A stretch of 64,000 nucleotides of DNA from Catenaria anguillulae PL171 (taxonomy: Eukaryota; Blastocladiomycota; Blastocladiomycetes; Blastocladiales; Catenariaceae). The notes below the pieces were generated by a model. It was not told the DNA's origin. It made no database searches and was given only the letters and a program-made list of their open reading frames with translations. Below are positions 1-11,900 of this stretch, piece after piece (position 1 is the first letter of the stretch; each line of letters starts with the position of its first letter). The DNA is taken from the NCBI GenBank assembly GCA_002102555.1, contig MCFL01000005.1:62001-126000 (forward strand). The letters are read 5' to 3'. The translations under genes were made by a program, and so were the position numbers.

Positions 1-1841
1 ACTGGGCCTTGGAGAGCGACTAGCCATACACCCAGCTTATGAGAGGTTGAGCACACACGGCACAAGTCACATTTACGACTCTCGACAGATGCGCCTCATG
101 GGAACACCCAGCCTGGACAGTCGCGCGCCTGCTGCTGGCGCTGTATGCCGCGAAATCCTTAACTAATTTTTGTGCTAGTACAATGAGAGTGTATCGTTCA
201 TTTGATACCAGACTGAGGCCTTTACCATGAGAATTGAATGCGTAGTGGGCCACATTTCTGCCAGGATGGACAAGGGCATTTTCCGAGCACTGACGCGTAC
301 ATTTCGTCCCAGACCCACTGACGTGGGGCACGTGACCGTGCCAAACAGTGATCACAGAGAGCGGCACAATGACTCACGGATGTGGGGCGGGTTTCGAGAC
401 TAGTCCCCACCCACGACATGTGGAGATCACCAAGATCCTTGGCGAGGACTCCATTCCCCATCCGCAATCCAACCTGTACAAGGATGTTTTGAGGAGGATC
501 GTCGCTGCCCTTGTCTCTGTCGAGTATTTACCGTGGCGAAGAAGTCTTGCAACCTTTCGCAGATGCTCGCGGCAGATATGTGCTCAAGCCAAGCAAGGTG
601 CAGTCGTGGAGAATGCCATTCCCGAAATCGCTAGCCACAATGCGACACCAACCGAGGTTGAAGGCTTCGCGGATTGTGTTAATTCAAGCATCCGGTTTCT
701 CGCATCCAATCCCACCTTGTCGCTTGACATACCATCATTCCTGCCGCTCGTAACCGTGCGGGACACGCATCCAAACCGCAACGCATGGAGGCTCGAGATT
801 GCCAATGTGCTTGGCGACCCAATACTCGCATCCAATTCTGAAGACCACCATGTTGTTCTTTTCATTTCCGTCATTGTTTCTGTGATTTGCCACCATGGTG
901 CCCCCATTGCTGTGTACTGGGATGATACACTGTTGCTCATTGCCGCCTTCCTTGTGCCCTGCCAGGAGTTCCTACTGTGCGGCTCGCGTTCTTTTGGCGC
1001 TGTCCTGTCTGTGGTTGATGGCCGGGACATGGACATTGATGTCGCACCCACCGTGCCTGATAGACTGCAGCGGCAGCGCCGCGAGCGGCCAGTGGCCGTC
1101 AGCGAGTCGCTGTGGGTGCTCGACTCTGGCGCCTCGATCTTCGGTTCGCCCTGTGGAGGGGTGAAGGCCGCGGATGCGTCAGAAGCTGACCACCAGCCTG
1201 ATAGAAGCGAAGTACATATGATATGACCAAGAAGCCAAGCCACATGTCCACCTCGGCAGCATGCGAGCTCGGAAGAAGACCGCACTTGTACGAATTGAGC
1301 CCAAGGGAGTACGGGAACCGGCGAGCCCCGGCCCCGGTGGGAATTGTGGGGAACGGTAGACGCGTGTCTGGTGCGACAGAGTCGAGGAATCAGTGAACGG
1401 GACTAGGCCACCCAGCCCTGAGACTGAGAGAGATGCGAGAAACTATCGACGACCTGTTGTATGAGCCAGGAGGGCAAATTCAAGCGGAACGGAAGCAATC
1501 AGGGGTATGTACTAAAAAGACTGAAGCAATCCTGTCGGCCGGTAATTGGCCGTGCAGATGATGATCTCATGGGTTGTGTGGGCAACCTGTGGGCAACCCA
1601 CGGTTCAGCCTTCGTTTGGGGCATCACAACTCCTCCAGCACTGGCCAGCGGCCAACCGCCCGGCGGCCCGTGCAAAATTGATGCCCAGGTCTGGAATCTG
1701 CAACAGTGGATCGAGGTGGTGATTGTATTTATCGACGTCGACGGCACAATTCAAAAGGGCAGGATCCCTTCCTTCTCTTTCTCTGTCTCGCAGAATGGGA
1801 AATAGTCCGCATCCATGAACCCCTCATCCACGTGAAGGAAA
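1..1841. other. left-edge region with no supported gene
   Basis: No recognisable protein is seen. Two long overlapping open frames face each other (348-1226 on +, 584-1285 on -). Neither shows a domain, membrane pattern or neighbouring splice sites, and GC-rich DNA often gives such paired frames by chance. A CACGTG box lies at 329-334. The last part serves as 5' flank of the reductase gene. Confidence 0.5.
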
Positions 1842-2920
1842 ATGTCAGATTTCTTGTCGGCCACCCCGCTGCCCGTGCTTTTGCTCGCAGGCCTCGGCGC
1901 CATTGCCCTGCTGCGCTACTCGTTCTCGCTCGGCCGCCTTGCCGTCAACCTGTTTGCCCGTGGCGGCGTCTCGGTATGCTGACCACTGACCTCGGATCAA
2001 GAAAGACGGAGCAGACAGTCGATTGACGCTACGCCCTTGTCTGTTCTCAATAGCTGAAAAAGTATGGCGCCGGCACAGGTGCATGGGCCGTCATCACTGG
2101 CGCCTCGGATGGCATCGGCAAGGAGTTTGCTCTGCAGCTCGCCAAGGCCAAGTTCAATGTGGTCATTCTTGCCCGTACCGAGTCCAAGCTCGTTGAGCTC
2201 GCCCAGGAGATCCGTGACACCCACAAGGTCGAAGTCAAGGTGATTCCATTCGATTTCAGCACCACGGCCACCGCCGATTACACCCGCCTCGGTACACAGC
2301 TTGCCGCCCTCGACATTGGCGTGCTCGTCAACAATGTCGGCACCAACCACGAGTTCCCGATCCCGTTCCTCGAGGAGCAGGCCACCGTCGTGGACCGCAT
2401 TGTCAACGTCAACATTTCGTCCATCCTCAAGGTGACGCAGCTCGTTGCCCCTGCCATGGTGACCAAGAAGCGCGGTCTGATCCTGAATGTCGGCTCGTTT
2501 GCCGGCCTCTTGCCGCAACCTTTGCTTTCCGTCTACTCTGGCTCAAAGTCATTCCTGCTCACGTGGTCGCAAGCACTGGGCCGCGAGCTCAAGCCCGCAA
2601 AGGTCGACGTGCAATGCCTGTCGACCTACTTTGTTGTGTCCAACATGTCCAAGATTCGCAAGCCCTCGGCCATGATTCCGACCGCAAGGACCTATGTCCG
2701 ACAAGCGCTCGCCAAGCTGGGCAACCCGGGCGGCGCAAACACGCCCTTCACGTCAACGCCCAACCCGATGCATGCCCTGGTCAACTGGATCATCAACCAT
2801 GTCGGCACTAACAACATGTGGCTGGAGTATGTGTATGGCACCCAGACGGATATCCGCAAGAGGGCCTTGAAGAAGCAGCAGAGGCTTGCGGGGAACACCG
2901 AGGGCAAGAAGACCCAGTAA
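1842..2920 (+). CDS. very-long-chain 3-oxoacyl-CoA reductase (KAR / HSD17B12 type)
   Basis: This short-chain dehydrogenase carries out the first reduction of the ER fatty-acid elongation cycle, turning 3-ketoacyl-CoA into 3-hydroxyacyl-CoA with NADPH. Exons are 1842-1973 and 2054-2920, with an intron GTATGC...TAG between, giving about 332 residues, normal for the IFA38/HSD17B12 family. Residues 8-30 form a hydrophobic membrane anchor. The Rossmann motif TGASDGIG is near residue 59, the NNVG motif follows, and the catalytic YSGSK motif puts Tyr and Lys near residues 205 and 209. The C-terminus ends in KKTQ, which fits the KKxx dilysine ER-retrieval signal. The first ATG of the anchor exon was chosen because it supplies the transmembrane segment upstream of the Rossmann fold. 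A generic HSD17B/SDR paralogue is possible, but anchor plus dilysine favours the elongase subunit. Confidence 0.9.
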
Positions 2921-3043
2921 AAGTGATCGTGAGCAGCGTGATTGGAATGGTCGTGCATGTGTCATTTGTATCAATGTATTTACAAGGCAATTGTGTCCAT
3001 TTCGCAACAAGAACACTCGGTTTAATAACACCTGACAAAGTGG

Positions 3044-5373
3044 TTGGTGAGCGGAATCAGGAATCAGGGGGCGGAATACGCTCTCTGCTGGAAACGCTGC
3101 TGCCCCACCGCCGACCACCGTACACGGCCGTTGGACCCACAGCATCCAAGGATCGGCGCTGCAGGCAGACATGCCGGACTCTGCGCGCACGCACTACGAC
3201 TATCAGCCTGCCGTCGCTCGACGTCAATCTTCGCCCGCTCGGCCACAAGTTTCCGCTGTCTTCACTCATGGGCTACGAGGATTCTTTTCTCGGATTTGCG
3301 CATGGCGATCCCGGCGGCCATGGGCGGCGTGGCGGCCTCGCTCGGTTTTGTTGTACAGCTGAAGGTGTCGCGCACTCCCCGCCCACCATGGCTGCTCCTG
3401 CCCCTGCTCCTGCGACTGATCCTAATTCTGCTGCCGACGCCGCCAACGAATCCGATAGCCAAGAGCAACAAGGTGATGACGACACATGAGAGGCGCTGCG
3501 CCAATGGATTATTCCCAGGCTACCCGCCATCGAATACCCCAGCGATCGGTTGCTGCCTTGGACGTCACCCAGATCTTTTCGTACTGAAGTGATGGACGAG
3601 CAGGCACACTTCAATGGATCGGTGATCACTTGCCCGCAATTGCAAGAGGAGCAGATCGCGGCCATTGACTCGCCCAAGGTGCGAGAGGGCAAAGTTCAGC
3701 GACGAGCTTCGGGCCTCGCTGCGTCAACTCCTTGACGTGTGCGGCTTTGCAGGCTCTGACGTTGTTGGCGCGACCGTGTCCGTCCATTCGCCGCACATCA
3801 CGCAGGCCAAGTACGTCGCACATCTTGATCGTGCCCAGCAGCATTCTTGATTAATGACTGCGAAACCCCATATTCCATTTCAGCTTCCCAACGTTCGCCA
3901 CTGCCACCTGGCCAATGAAAAACGCCTTCTTGGTCTACCTCCTTGCCAAGTCGGACGGCCTTGCATCGGACATTGCGAACGCGACGAGCTTTGGCATTTT
4001 AAAATCCGGCGCATTTTGCTGGCGGCCGTTGGTAACGGCAACATCCCGACAGGGGCAGTGGAGTTGCTTGCGCATCTCTTTTGCAATGGTACTTTACTTC
4101 TTTCTCCTGACCCTACGGTTGCCGATTTGACGCTAGGCAATTCTTGTAGGTTGTGGGCCATTGCAATCCGTTCTGCAGCCTGTTGATCTCGACAACCCCG
4201 AGTCGGCCGCTCGTTGGGTCAACTTCCGGCGGGCGTTTTCGGAGCGTGTGGGGCGCCTCAACTCGGTCAAGGCATTCCTTGAATGTCTCGGCATTACAGT
4301 GTCGCAAGGCTTTCGGGTCCGGTCATTCACTTTTGTCACCTGGGTGTCCATCTTTCTCACAGCATGCTTGATGCTGTCATTTCAACTTTCAGGAATGTCT
4401 CTCGCGCATTGTGAAAGTGCTTGGCCGAGTCCACAATGGGGAGCACACGACCCTCAATTCCATGGTTCGCGACCCCGAGCTCTTGGACAAGCTCCATGTG
4501 GCCTTCACCCGCTTGCTGCCTCAGGTTGGCGGCTTTCCCGGGGTCAGCTCTGGTGGGACCCTCTTTGTGGTGACCCTGCTCGAGGTCATGATCGCCACGG
4601 AGAAAGCAAAGCAGAGTCGGCGAGCCCGCCCGCGTCGTACCACCACTGCCGGTGCCATCTCTTTGTCAACTGACAGTTCCCCGCTTCACCCGGCAACCGA
4701 TTGGCATCCAAGTCGTAATGCGGCTCGCGCCTCCGCCTGTCCCCACGCCTGACGCGTTGCGCTGGCCTTCGAAATTGGCGCTGCACCGAGGACCGCCAGC
4801 ATCCAAGACGTAATGCGGCTCGCGTCGTCGACTGTCGAGGTGCCGGTTCGCGTTGCCGGCCACGACATTGATGCCTTGGTCGACTCTGGGTCTCAGGTTG
4901 GCTTGGTCAGCCAAGCGTTGTGCAAGTCGGCAGGCTGGGATATGCGGCCGATGCCCGACGGGATGAAGTCGGTGCGCGTCGCCAATGGCTCCCTGGCGGA
5001 CTTGCTTGGGGCGGTTGTTTTGCCCGTGTCAGTGCTCGGCTTCTCGAAATACGCCATGTTTTTCGTCATGGAGGGTCTTTCCCGGGGCATGATCCTAGAC
5101 TTAAACACGATGCAGGATTTGGGTATCACAGTCAGGGCAGGCCTGAAGGGCATTTCGGTTGAAACGGAAGCCGAAAAGGCGTTCTTCGATGACGATTCGC
5201 GTTTCGCTGGCGTGGGTGTCAACAGCGCAGCGGTTGATGGGTCATTGCCGGGCCAATTGAAGGAGGACGAGTCGGTACATGAAGGGCGCCTGGACCGCTC
5301 AACCACTCGTCTGTGCCTTCCGGCCCTGGTTGCTCCGACAAGTACGCGCCCACGTCAATCACCATGCCCCTGA
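3044..5373 (+). mobile_element. decayed LTR-retroelement remnant with a retropepsin-like domain (fossil)
   Basis: The clearest part, about 4813-5200, encodes a retroviral-type aspartic protease domain: an LVDSGSQ active-site motif preceded by a short beta-rich stretch and followed by an ILD-type flap-end motif. This pattern is typical of Ty3/Gypsy-like gag-pol products. Upstream (about 3.0-4.75 kb) are only short helical, Gag-like stretches in different frames, which I assign with low confidence. No reverse transcriptase, RNase H or integrase and no clear terminal repeats are visible. The element is broken, with at least several interruptions, and looks old. A captured host retropepsin-like gene is an alternative for the protease part alone. 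Confidence 0.5.
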
Positions 5374-5958
5374 TTGACAGCCTGCCGCGGGGTCAGGCCC
5401 AAGTTGTCGAATCGCCTTATCAGCGCAAGCGGCCGCGCAAGCCAAGCACGCGGCTATGCCCACGCGGCGGCCCGCTCGACGTGTACAAGTCAACCCACGC
5501 GAACGGCAGTGGAGTTGGCGAGGCAACGGGCGAGGACGAGGGCGAGGACAAGGACAGTGGTTGGGTGATGGAGTTTGATGGCGCGGTTGGCGTTTGTCGT
5601 GGACTGGCGACGACTTTTGTATCATACGGATACAGATACATCTGTCCAATTGCGTACAGTCAAGTTAGTTTTCCCGCCGAAAGAAACGTAGGTAAGCTCG
5701 TTTTCAACGGGCAGACATGTGAATGGATGCATGCATTCGCTCACTATGGTGGGCCGCGATTGCGCCGCTCTGCTACAAACGACAAGGGCACAGCGATCAG
5801 GAGGTTGACAAGTAAGGAGAATGTATTCCACATCTACGAAAATACTCAAAGATATCAAAATACTGACTAAACGGCGAAACTAAACAGTGAGTTTCAATAA
5901 TGTACAACCAAACGATCCTGGCCACACTCCCATAATGCAATTCACTCAAAACGACAAA
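5374..5958. other. spacer between the retroelement remnant and UTP20
   Basis: Nothing recognisable is seen. Open frames here are short and lack domains or splice-site support. The right part is the 3' flank of UTP20, whose stop lies at 5959. Confidence 0.5.
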
Positions 5959-8900
5959 TCAATGCTTGGTCTTTGCCCGCTTGACATTGGTGTGTAGCTT
6001 CGTCTTCATCTCCTCCTCGGCCTTGCGTTTCTTTGCCTTGGACTTTGCCAAGTTGCGGGCCAACTTGCGCTGTGCGGCCCGTTGCGGGTCCACGACCGCC
6101 ATTTCGGCACGCTCTTGTTTGCGTGACTGGCGCTTGTTTTCGGCGTGCGACCGCACTTGGGCGTACGCTGTCGTGAAGGCTGCTTGGCCGAGCTTGGCTT
6201 GCAAGAGGTCCATGATTTCTTGACAGAATGTGCGCAGAGCGTCTGAAAACAAACGTAAGAACTAGCGAGTTAGTGACACACGCATGAGGCGTTCAACGCG
6301 ATAAACTTGGAGAAGACGCACCCCACTCATCACCCTTGACCGACTCGTCTTGCATGGTCCGGAAAATGGGCGCCATGATGGGTTGCACCACCTCAACCAA
6401 TGACTCGGGATCCAAGAAATTGGCAATGGCGGCAAACACTTGGAATAGCGACGTGCGCAACAAAGTCGACTTGTTCTTTGCCTGGTCCTTGCGCGCGAGG
6501 AAACTGAGGAACTGCAATGTGACCAGAAGCGGCGACTTCTTGGCGGGCTTGGACGCTGCAGCCGAATCCTCGCCGTCGTCGTTGTTGTCGTCATCTTGGT
6601 TGTCGTCATCGGAGCCGGCATCAGTCGCCTCCAAAGCCTTGATCTCGGACCCCAGCACGTGCAGCCGCTTGGATAGATAAAACAAGTTCTTGACCACCTG
6701 CGTTGCCAGACCCTTGTCCAAGTACACGGACCCAAGCTGCCGGGCAACATCACGCACGAGCGACCGCGTCGTCTTGAGATCCAATGCCGCTGCAGCAACG
6801 TCGCCACCCGTGGCAAAGAAGAGACCCAAACAACGTGCCGAGGCGAGTCGAATCCACACATGCGGGTGCGTCACGTGCGGGTGCAAGACAGTGACGACCG
6901 CAATGGATGTTTGCGTTGGCGACCGGGTAATGAGCTTGGTCAATGTGAGCACAGCCAGGTAGAGCAGTTTCCAGTTGGCGTTGGCATCCATGCCCTCTTG
7001 ATCCTGCTCGGCGGCGGCCGTCTCGTCCTTGTCTTCACCATCGGCGGCGTCCATGGACTCATCCTCGTCTTGCTCCTCGGCCGCGCGCCGAGCACGCTCG
7101 CAATCGTCAAACACGGCTTGCAACAACGGCATCAAGTCGGGCACATCGCGCTCGGCCTGAATCAACAAGCCGTGCAGCTGTACAGCAATGGCCTTGGTCT
7201 TTGGGTTCTTGTACCACGACCGGAGCATCTTGAGCACAGGCACCACCATCTGTGGCGACATCTTGCCCAACAAACCCAGAATCACCGTGGCGGACATTTC
7301 TTGACACTTTGGCGAATCGTCCGTCAAACCCGAAACGAGGCCCACAAACATGATCTCGCCATACTCGGCCAGCATATCCTCGGGCAACTTGCGAATGAAA
7401 CCGTGCAAGAGCTCGAGCACAGCCATGCGTCCTTGCTCAAACTCGTACGCGAGGTTCTTGACCATCCACGACACGTGGTTGTCCATGCGCTGCTTCCCCT
7501 GCGGGTACGTGAGAAGGAACTGAAGGTACACGGACCGGCAAAGGTCTTGGACATTGGTCGAGTGGCTCGTCACCATGATGGTGGCAATTTCCAGAATCAT
7601 CTCGTACACCTCGTTGACTACAATCCGGCGCGCAAAGATGGACTTGAGGACTGAATAAGTGATGGTGTGGTTGTCATGGTCGCCAATCTCGGGCCGCAGC
7701 AGTCGTAGTAGATGCTTGACTTGCTTTTGGGTAAACGGCACATAGTCGCAAGACTTCATAACGGCATTGACGAGCTTGAGCGACGCTTGAGCAATGTCGG
7801 ACCGGGCGTTGGGCAAACTGGTGATGGTCGTAAATGTTTTTGTCATGACGAGCGGGAGCGTGGAGCGGAGCTGAGACAGCGGGAGCTTGCACAAGTACTG
7901 CATGGCGTACGACGCCAGAATGTACGTATTGTTGTGCTTGGCGTTGAAGCATTGGCCCACCACATCCACCATCGAGTTGAGCATTTGCATGTGGACTTGG
8001 TTCTTGATGTCAAGCCGCGGGCTGCGCAAGCACGTTTGAAGCAAGTGCAAGCCAAACTCGACAAAGTAGTGCGCATTGGCCTTCCATTGCGTCGTGGCCG
8101 AGGCATGCACCGTGGTGGTATCCGTCTTGGCGGCGTTGATGGCATTGACGTCCACGTCCACGGCATTGGCAATCGCGTACGTTTCGACCACGAGCGAGTG
8201 CACGAGCTTCATGAGCTGCTCGAGCGTGACATGCTGGTTGGCCACGATTCCCGGCGTCATGCGCTTGAGAAACTTTTGAGCCTTGTCGAGCACCTTGGCG
8301 TCGCGGGTATGGACAAGCACCTTTTTAACCTCGACGAGCATCTTGGACAGCACGTCGACAGAACCATGGGTCGCCATCAACTCGACCGTATCGTACGACA
8401 CACATGTCTTGAGCTCCTTCATGGACTTGATGTACGCCTCGGCATCCTTCTCGTCGCCGACCTCGCCGAAAATGTCGTTGGCCACAATGGCGCACAAATC
8501 GTACGCGCACGCCTTGAGACATGCCGGGTTCAAATCGATCGATGCCAGAATCGCGTGCACCGTGTACCCGAGAACGTGCATCTGGTACCCACGCAACAGG
8601 GCGCCGCGAAGCTCCTTGATCATAAAGTACAAGTACCGGGTGCCGAGCAGTTGGATGATTTTGATAAGCGTAGTCCGAGTCACGTTGCGAGTCGCTTGCA
8701 GGCGAGCGCGAAGCAATTGCGCGAGCTTGGTCAGGAGCGATGGGATTTCCACATTCTTTGTCTTTTCTGGCAACCAAGTGATGACGGATGCGATACCAAG
8801 GGCGATGGGCACACGGACGGACATGGTCACGTCGTCATTGTCCTTGCGCGACATGAGGTACCGATGCAGTTCGGGAATGACCTTGACCGTGACCACCTTG

Positions 8901-11900
8901 TGGATCTTGTACTTTTGCTGCATTGCGGCCAGCTCCGAGGCGGCGGCGGCCGCGGCCTCAGCAACGGCTTGGGCATCGGCCGACTCATCGTCGTCATTGT
9001 CGTGATCGTCGCCCCCTGCATCTGCATCGTCGCCCTCGGTGGCAGCCGCCAAGCTGGCGCCGGCTTCGCCATCCTCCTCAACAACGTCCATGGCGGTCGG
9101 ATCTTGCTCTGGTGCGTCGGCAATTTCGAAATGAAACCCGTCCAAAATGGCCACCACGGCACGCATTAACAACTTTTCCCGCTTCTTTTCGGGCTGTGCG
9201 CGCAACTGGTTGAAAAACTTGCGCAACGTCAAGTAGTACGACCCCCATGGCAAACACTTTGTGATGGCCGTGATGGTGAGCACGGCCTCGGTGACCAAGT
9301 TTGAATCCTTGTGGGTGAGCACATGCGTCATGAGCGGCAAAAACACATGGTTGAGCGTGGCGGCCCGAATCTTGGGAATGTACTCGCGCAGGCGCACGAG
9401 CGCGCGTTGCCGGCGATGAGTCTGAATGTGGTAAATGTTTTCGAAAAAGCCCGATTCGTCCGTGGCATCGCGCGGGAGCAAGGGGACCATGTCGGCAAAT
9501 GCGTCCATGTGGCCCAAATGCTGCACGCAAGCAAGCAGCACCTTTGACCATTCGAGACGCACGAGCTCGGAGAGCGATGACGCGCGGATCGATTTCTTGA
9601 ATGCTGGATACACCACATGCTGGACTAAGCCTTGGTAATCCTCGCCGCCCGTGGTGGCGGTGGCGGACGGTGGTGTTGTACGAGCAGCAAGCTGCGCAAA
9701 CAAGGCCAAGTTGTGCGACGCATTGCCGCGCGCACTCAGGTCGTCGTCCTTGATGAGGAAAAACATGTTGTGCAACACGGGGACCCACTCAAGGTATTGG
9801 AGCTCGCCATGGACCTGCGCCAGACGGGTAAACGTTGTGAGCACCACGTCGTAATCGAGCTGGTCCACGACACGGCGATGGTACGCATTGAGACCAGCAA
9901 TCAACGATCCAACAAGCGGCAATCCGAGCTGTGCCGCAAGTGCCTCGACCAACTGCGTCAGTTGCACGCGCGACGTCTTTTCCGACAAGTCGGCCAGCAG
10001 CCGAGACACGGACAGAAGGACGGCGCGCACATCGTCGCGTGGCAAGTGTTGAATGCAAGACTGCAGGATGACGAGAATGCTTGCCTTTGTCTCAAAAGTG
10101 GCCTTGGACGCCGTGACCACGGGCAGCAAGACAGTCACAAGTCGCGAGGCGAGCGCGGGCCGAATCATGGGCGCCAGGTCCGAGCACAGCTTGATGAGGC
10201 GCGACATGGGGACAACCGTTTTCGGAGTCACGAGCTGGGCGCTTGTTTCGAACAAGTGGTCGGCCACGGGCTCGAGTAGGTCGCGATCGTGTTCCATGAC
10301 GTTAAAGAGCGAGTCGAGAACCAGCGTGCGCACGGGCTCGAACCCGACCAAACAAGAGATCATGGGGCCCAGGACAGAAGGGGCTATCGGTTGGAACATG
10401 GCGAAATGGTGGACCGCCCAGACCGTGAGCAAGTTGAGCGATGCCGAGATGGACGACTTGTTTTCGTGGAACATGACGGCGAGTTGTGGCTGAATCAGGG
10501 ACGTGTACAGCGCTTGGACGTGGGGCGTGTAATCGTAGGGCAGGTGCAGTTTGAACATGGCAATGAGTCGGCGCAGGCACAGAGTGCGGAGGTTGAAGAG
10601 GGCCTTGAGTGTGATTGCATCCTCCTCCTCCTCCTCCTTGGCAACCTCAGTGTCGCCCTCGTTCGCCTCCGTGTCCTGGTGCTCGTCGGCAGCGTCATCA
10701 GACGACGACTCGGACTGCTCCGCCTGCTCGCCGGCGACTTTGGCATCGACTGGCATCTCACTCTCTTGCCTCCGCCTCACCTCCTCCACCGTGCCCACGG
10801 CCAACCCAGTCAACAAATCCGCGACGGGCCCAACCACACATGCGACCCGCTTGCCCAACTGCTTCATGACATCCTCCATGAGCGTCAAGAAACCCGCCGT
10901 GCGCGCAACGTTGATGCGATGCACAATGCCCACATCCACCTGGCCCGCCACGCGCGTGTCAAACCCGCCGTCCATGGGCCACATGAGCCGGAACAAGTAC
11001 ACAATCTCGTCCGTGGTTGCGCCAGACATGAGACTGAGTACATTGATGCGCCGGTTGGCCACATGGCCCTTGCGGCACATCATGCGCCCGTACAGCACAC
11101 GCGTGAGAATGCGCGCCGCGTCAGCGCGATGATGCGGCTTGAACGTGACCTGATCGACGGCGGCCGACCCGGCATTCCCCGGCTCAAGCTTGATTCCGAG
11201 CAACGTGTCCCTGAACTTTGCATCGTCGAGGAGGTCCAGGTACAGCGAATGATACGGCGTGTACCAGTCGTGCGCATAAGTGTGCATGCACTTGAGCGCC
11301 GCACGTTGCAGGTCGGCGTCGCCGCGCACGAGCAGTGCGTCGTACAGCGAGTAGAGCACGTCGGCCTTGTGCACGTGGTGTGGCTTGAAGTGTGAAAACA
11401 GGTCCAGGAACGCCACTAGTTTCTTGGCCACGGTCGCGGGCGTCACGGGCAGCACGCGCAGACGCAGGCGGGCTTGCTCTTGCTCCTCGTTGGTATCGGC
11501 GCCTTGCTGGTCGTCGGGCGCCGCGCCGCCCAGTTGAGGCACATCCTTATGGAACCGCCGGTACTCGCCATCCACAAACCGGCAAAAGTACGGCACGATA
11601 AACTTGCTCCTAGTCTCGGTGACATTGTGGCCGGCAATCGCCTTTATGACGAGCGCATACACGTTCCAGAAATCCACGCGGTCCAGCGTCACGTTGAACG
11701 TGTGCGCGGCATGCGCACTCAACATGACCTCGGCCTCGTCGAGCCCACCCATCGGCGCTCTGGTTTCGGGCAACGCAAACAAGTCGATCCCTGCCGCCGC
11801 GGCGCGGCGGCGGCCTTGGTACGCCTCGAGTACCTCCTCAATGTACGCCCACGTGCCCGCGGGCGCAACATCCAGTAACTTGCGCACACACTGCGAGACG

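Noticed and set aside
348-1285. Two opposing frames of 233 and 292 codons
   Set aside because: No motif, splice context or composition favours either; I could not support a gene.
7712-9169. 485-codon open frame on the + strand inside UTP20
   Set aside because: It is antisense to the main UTP20 exon, has no domain, and is explained by GC-rich codon bias.
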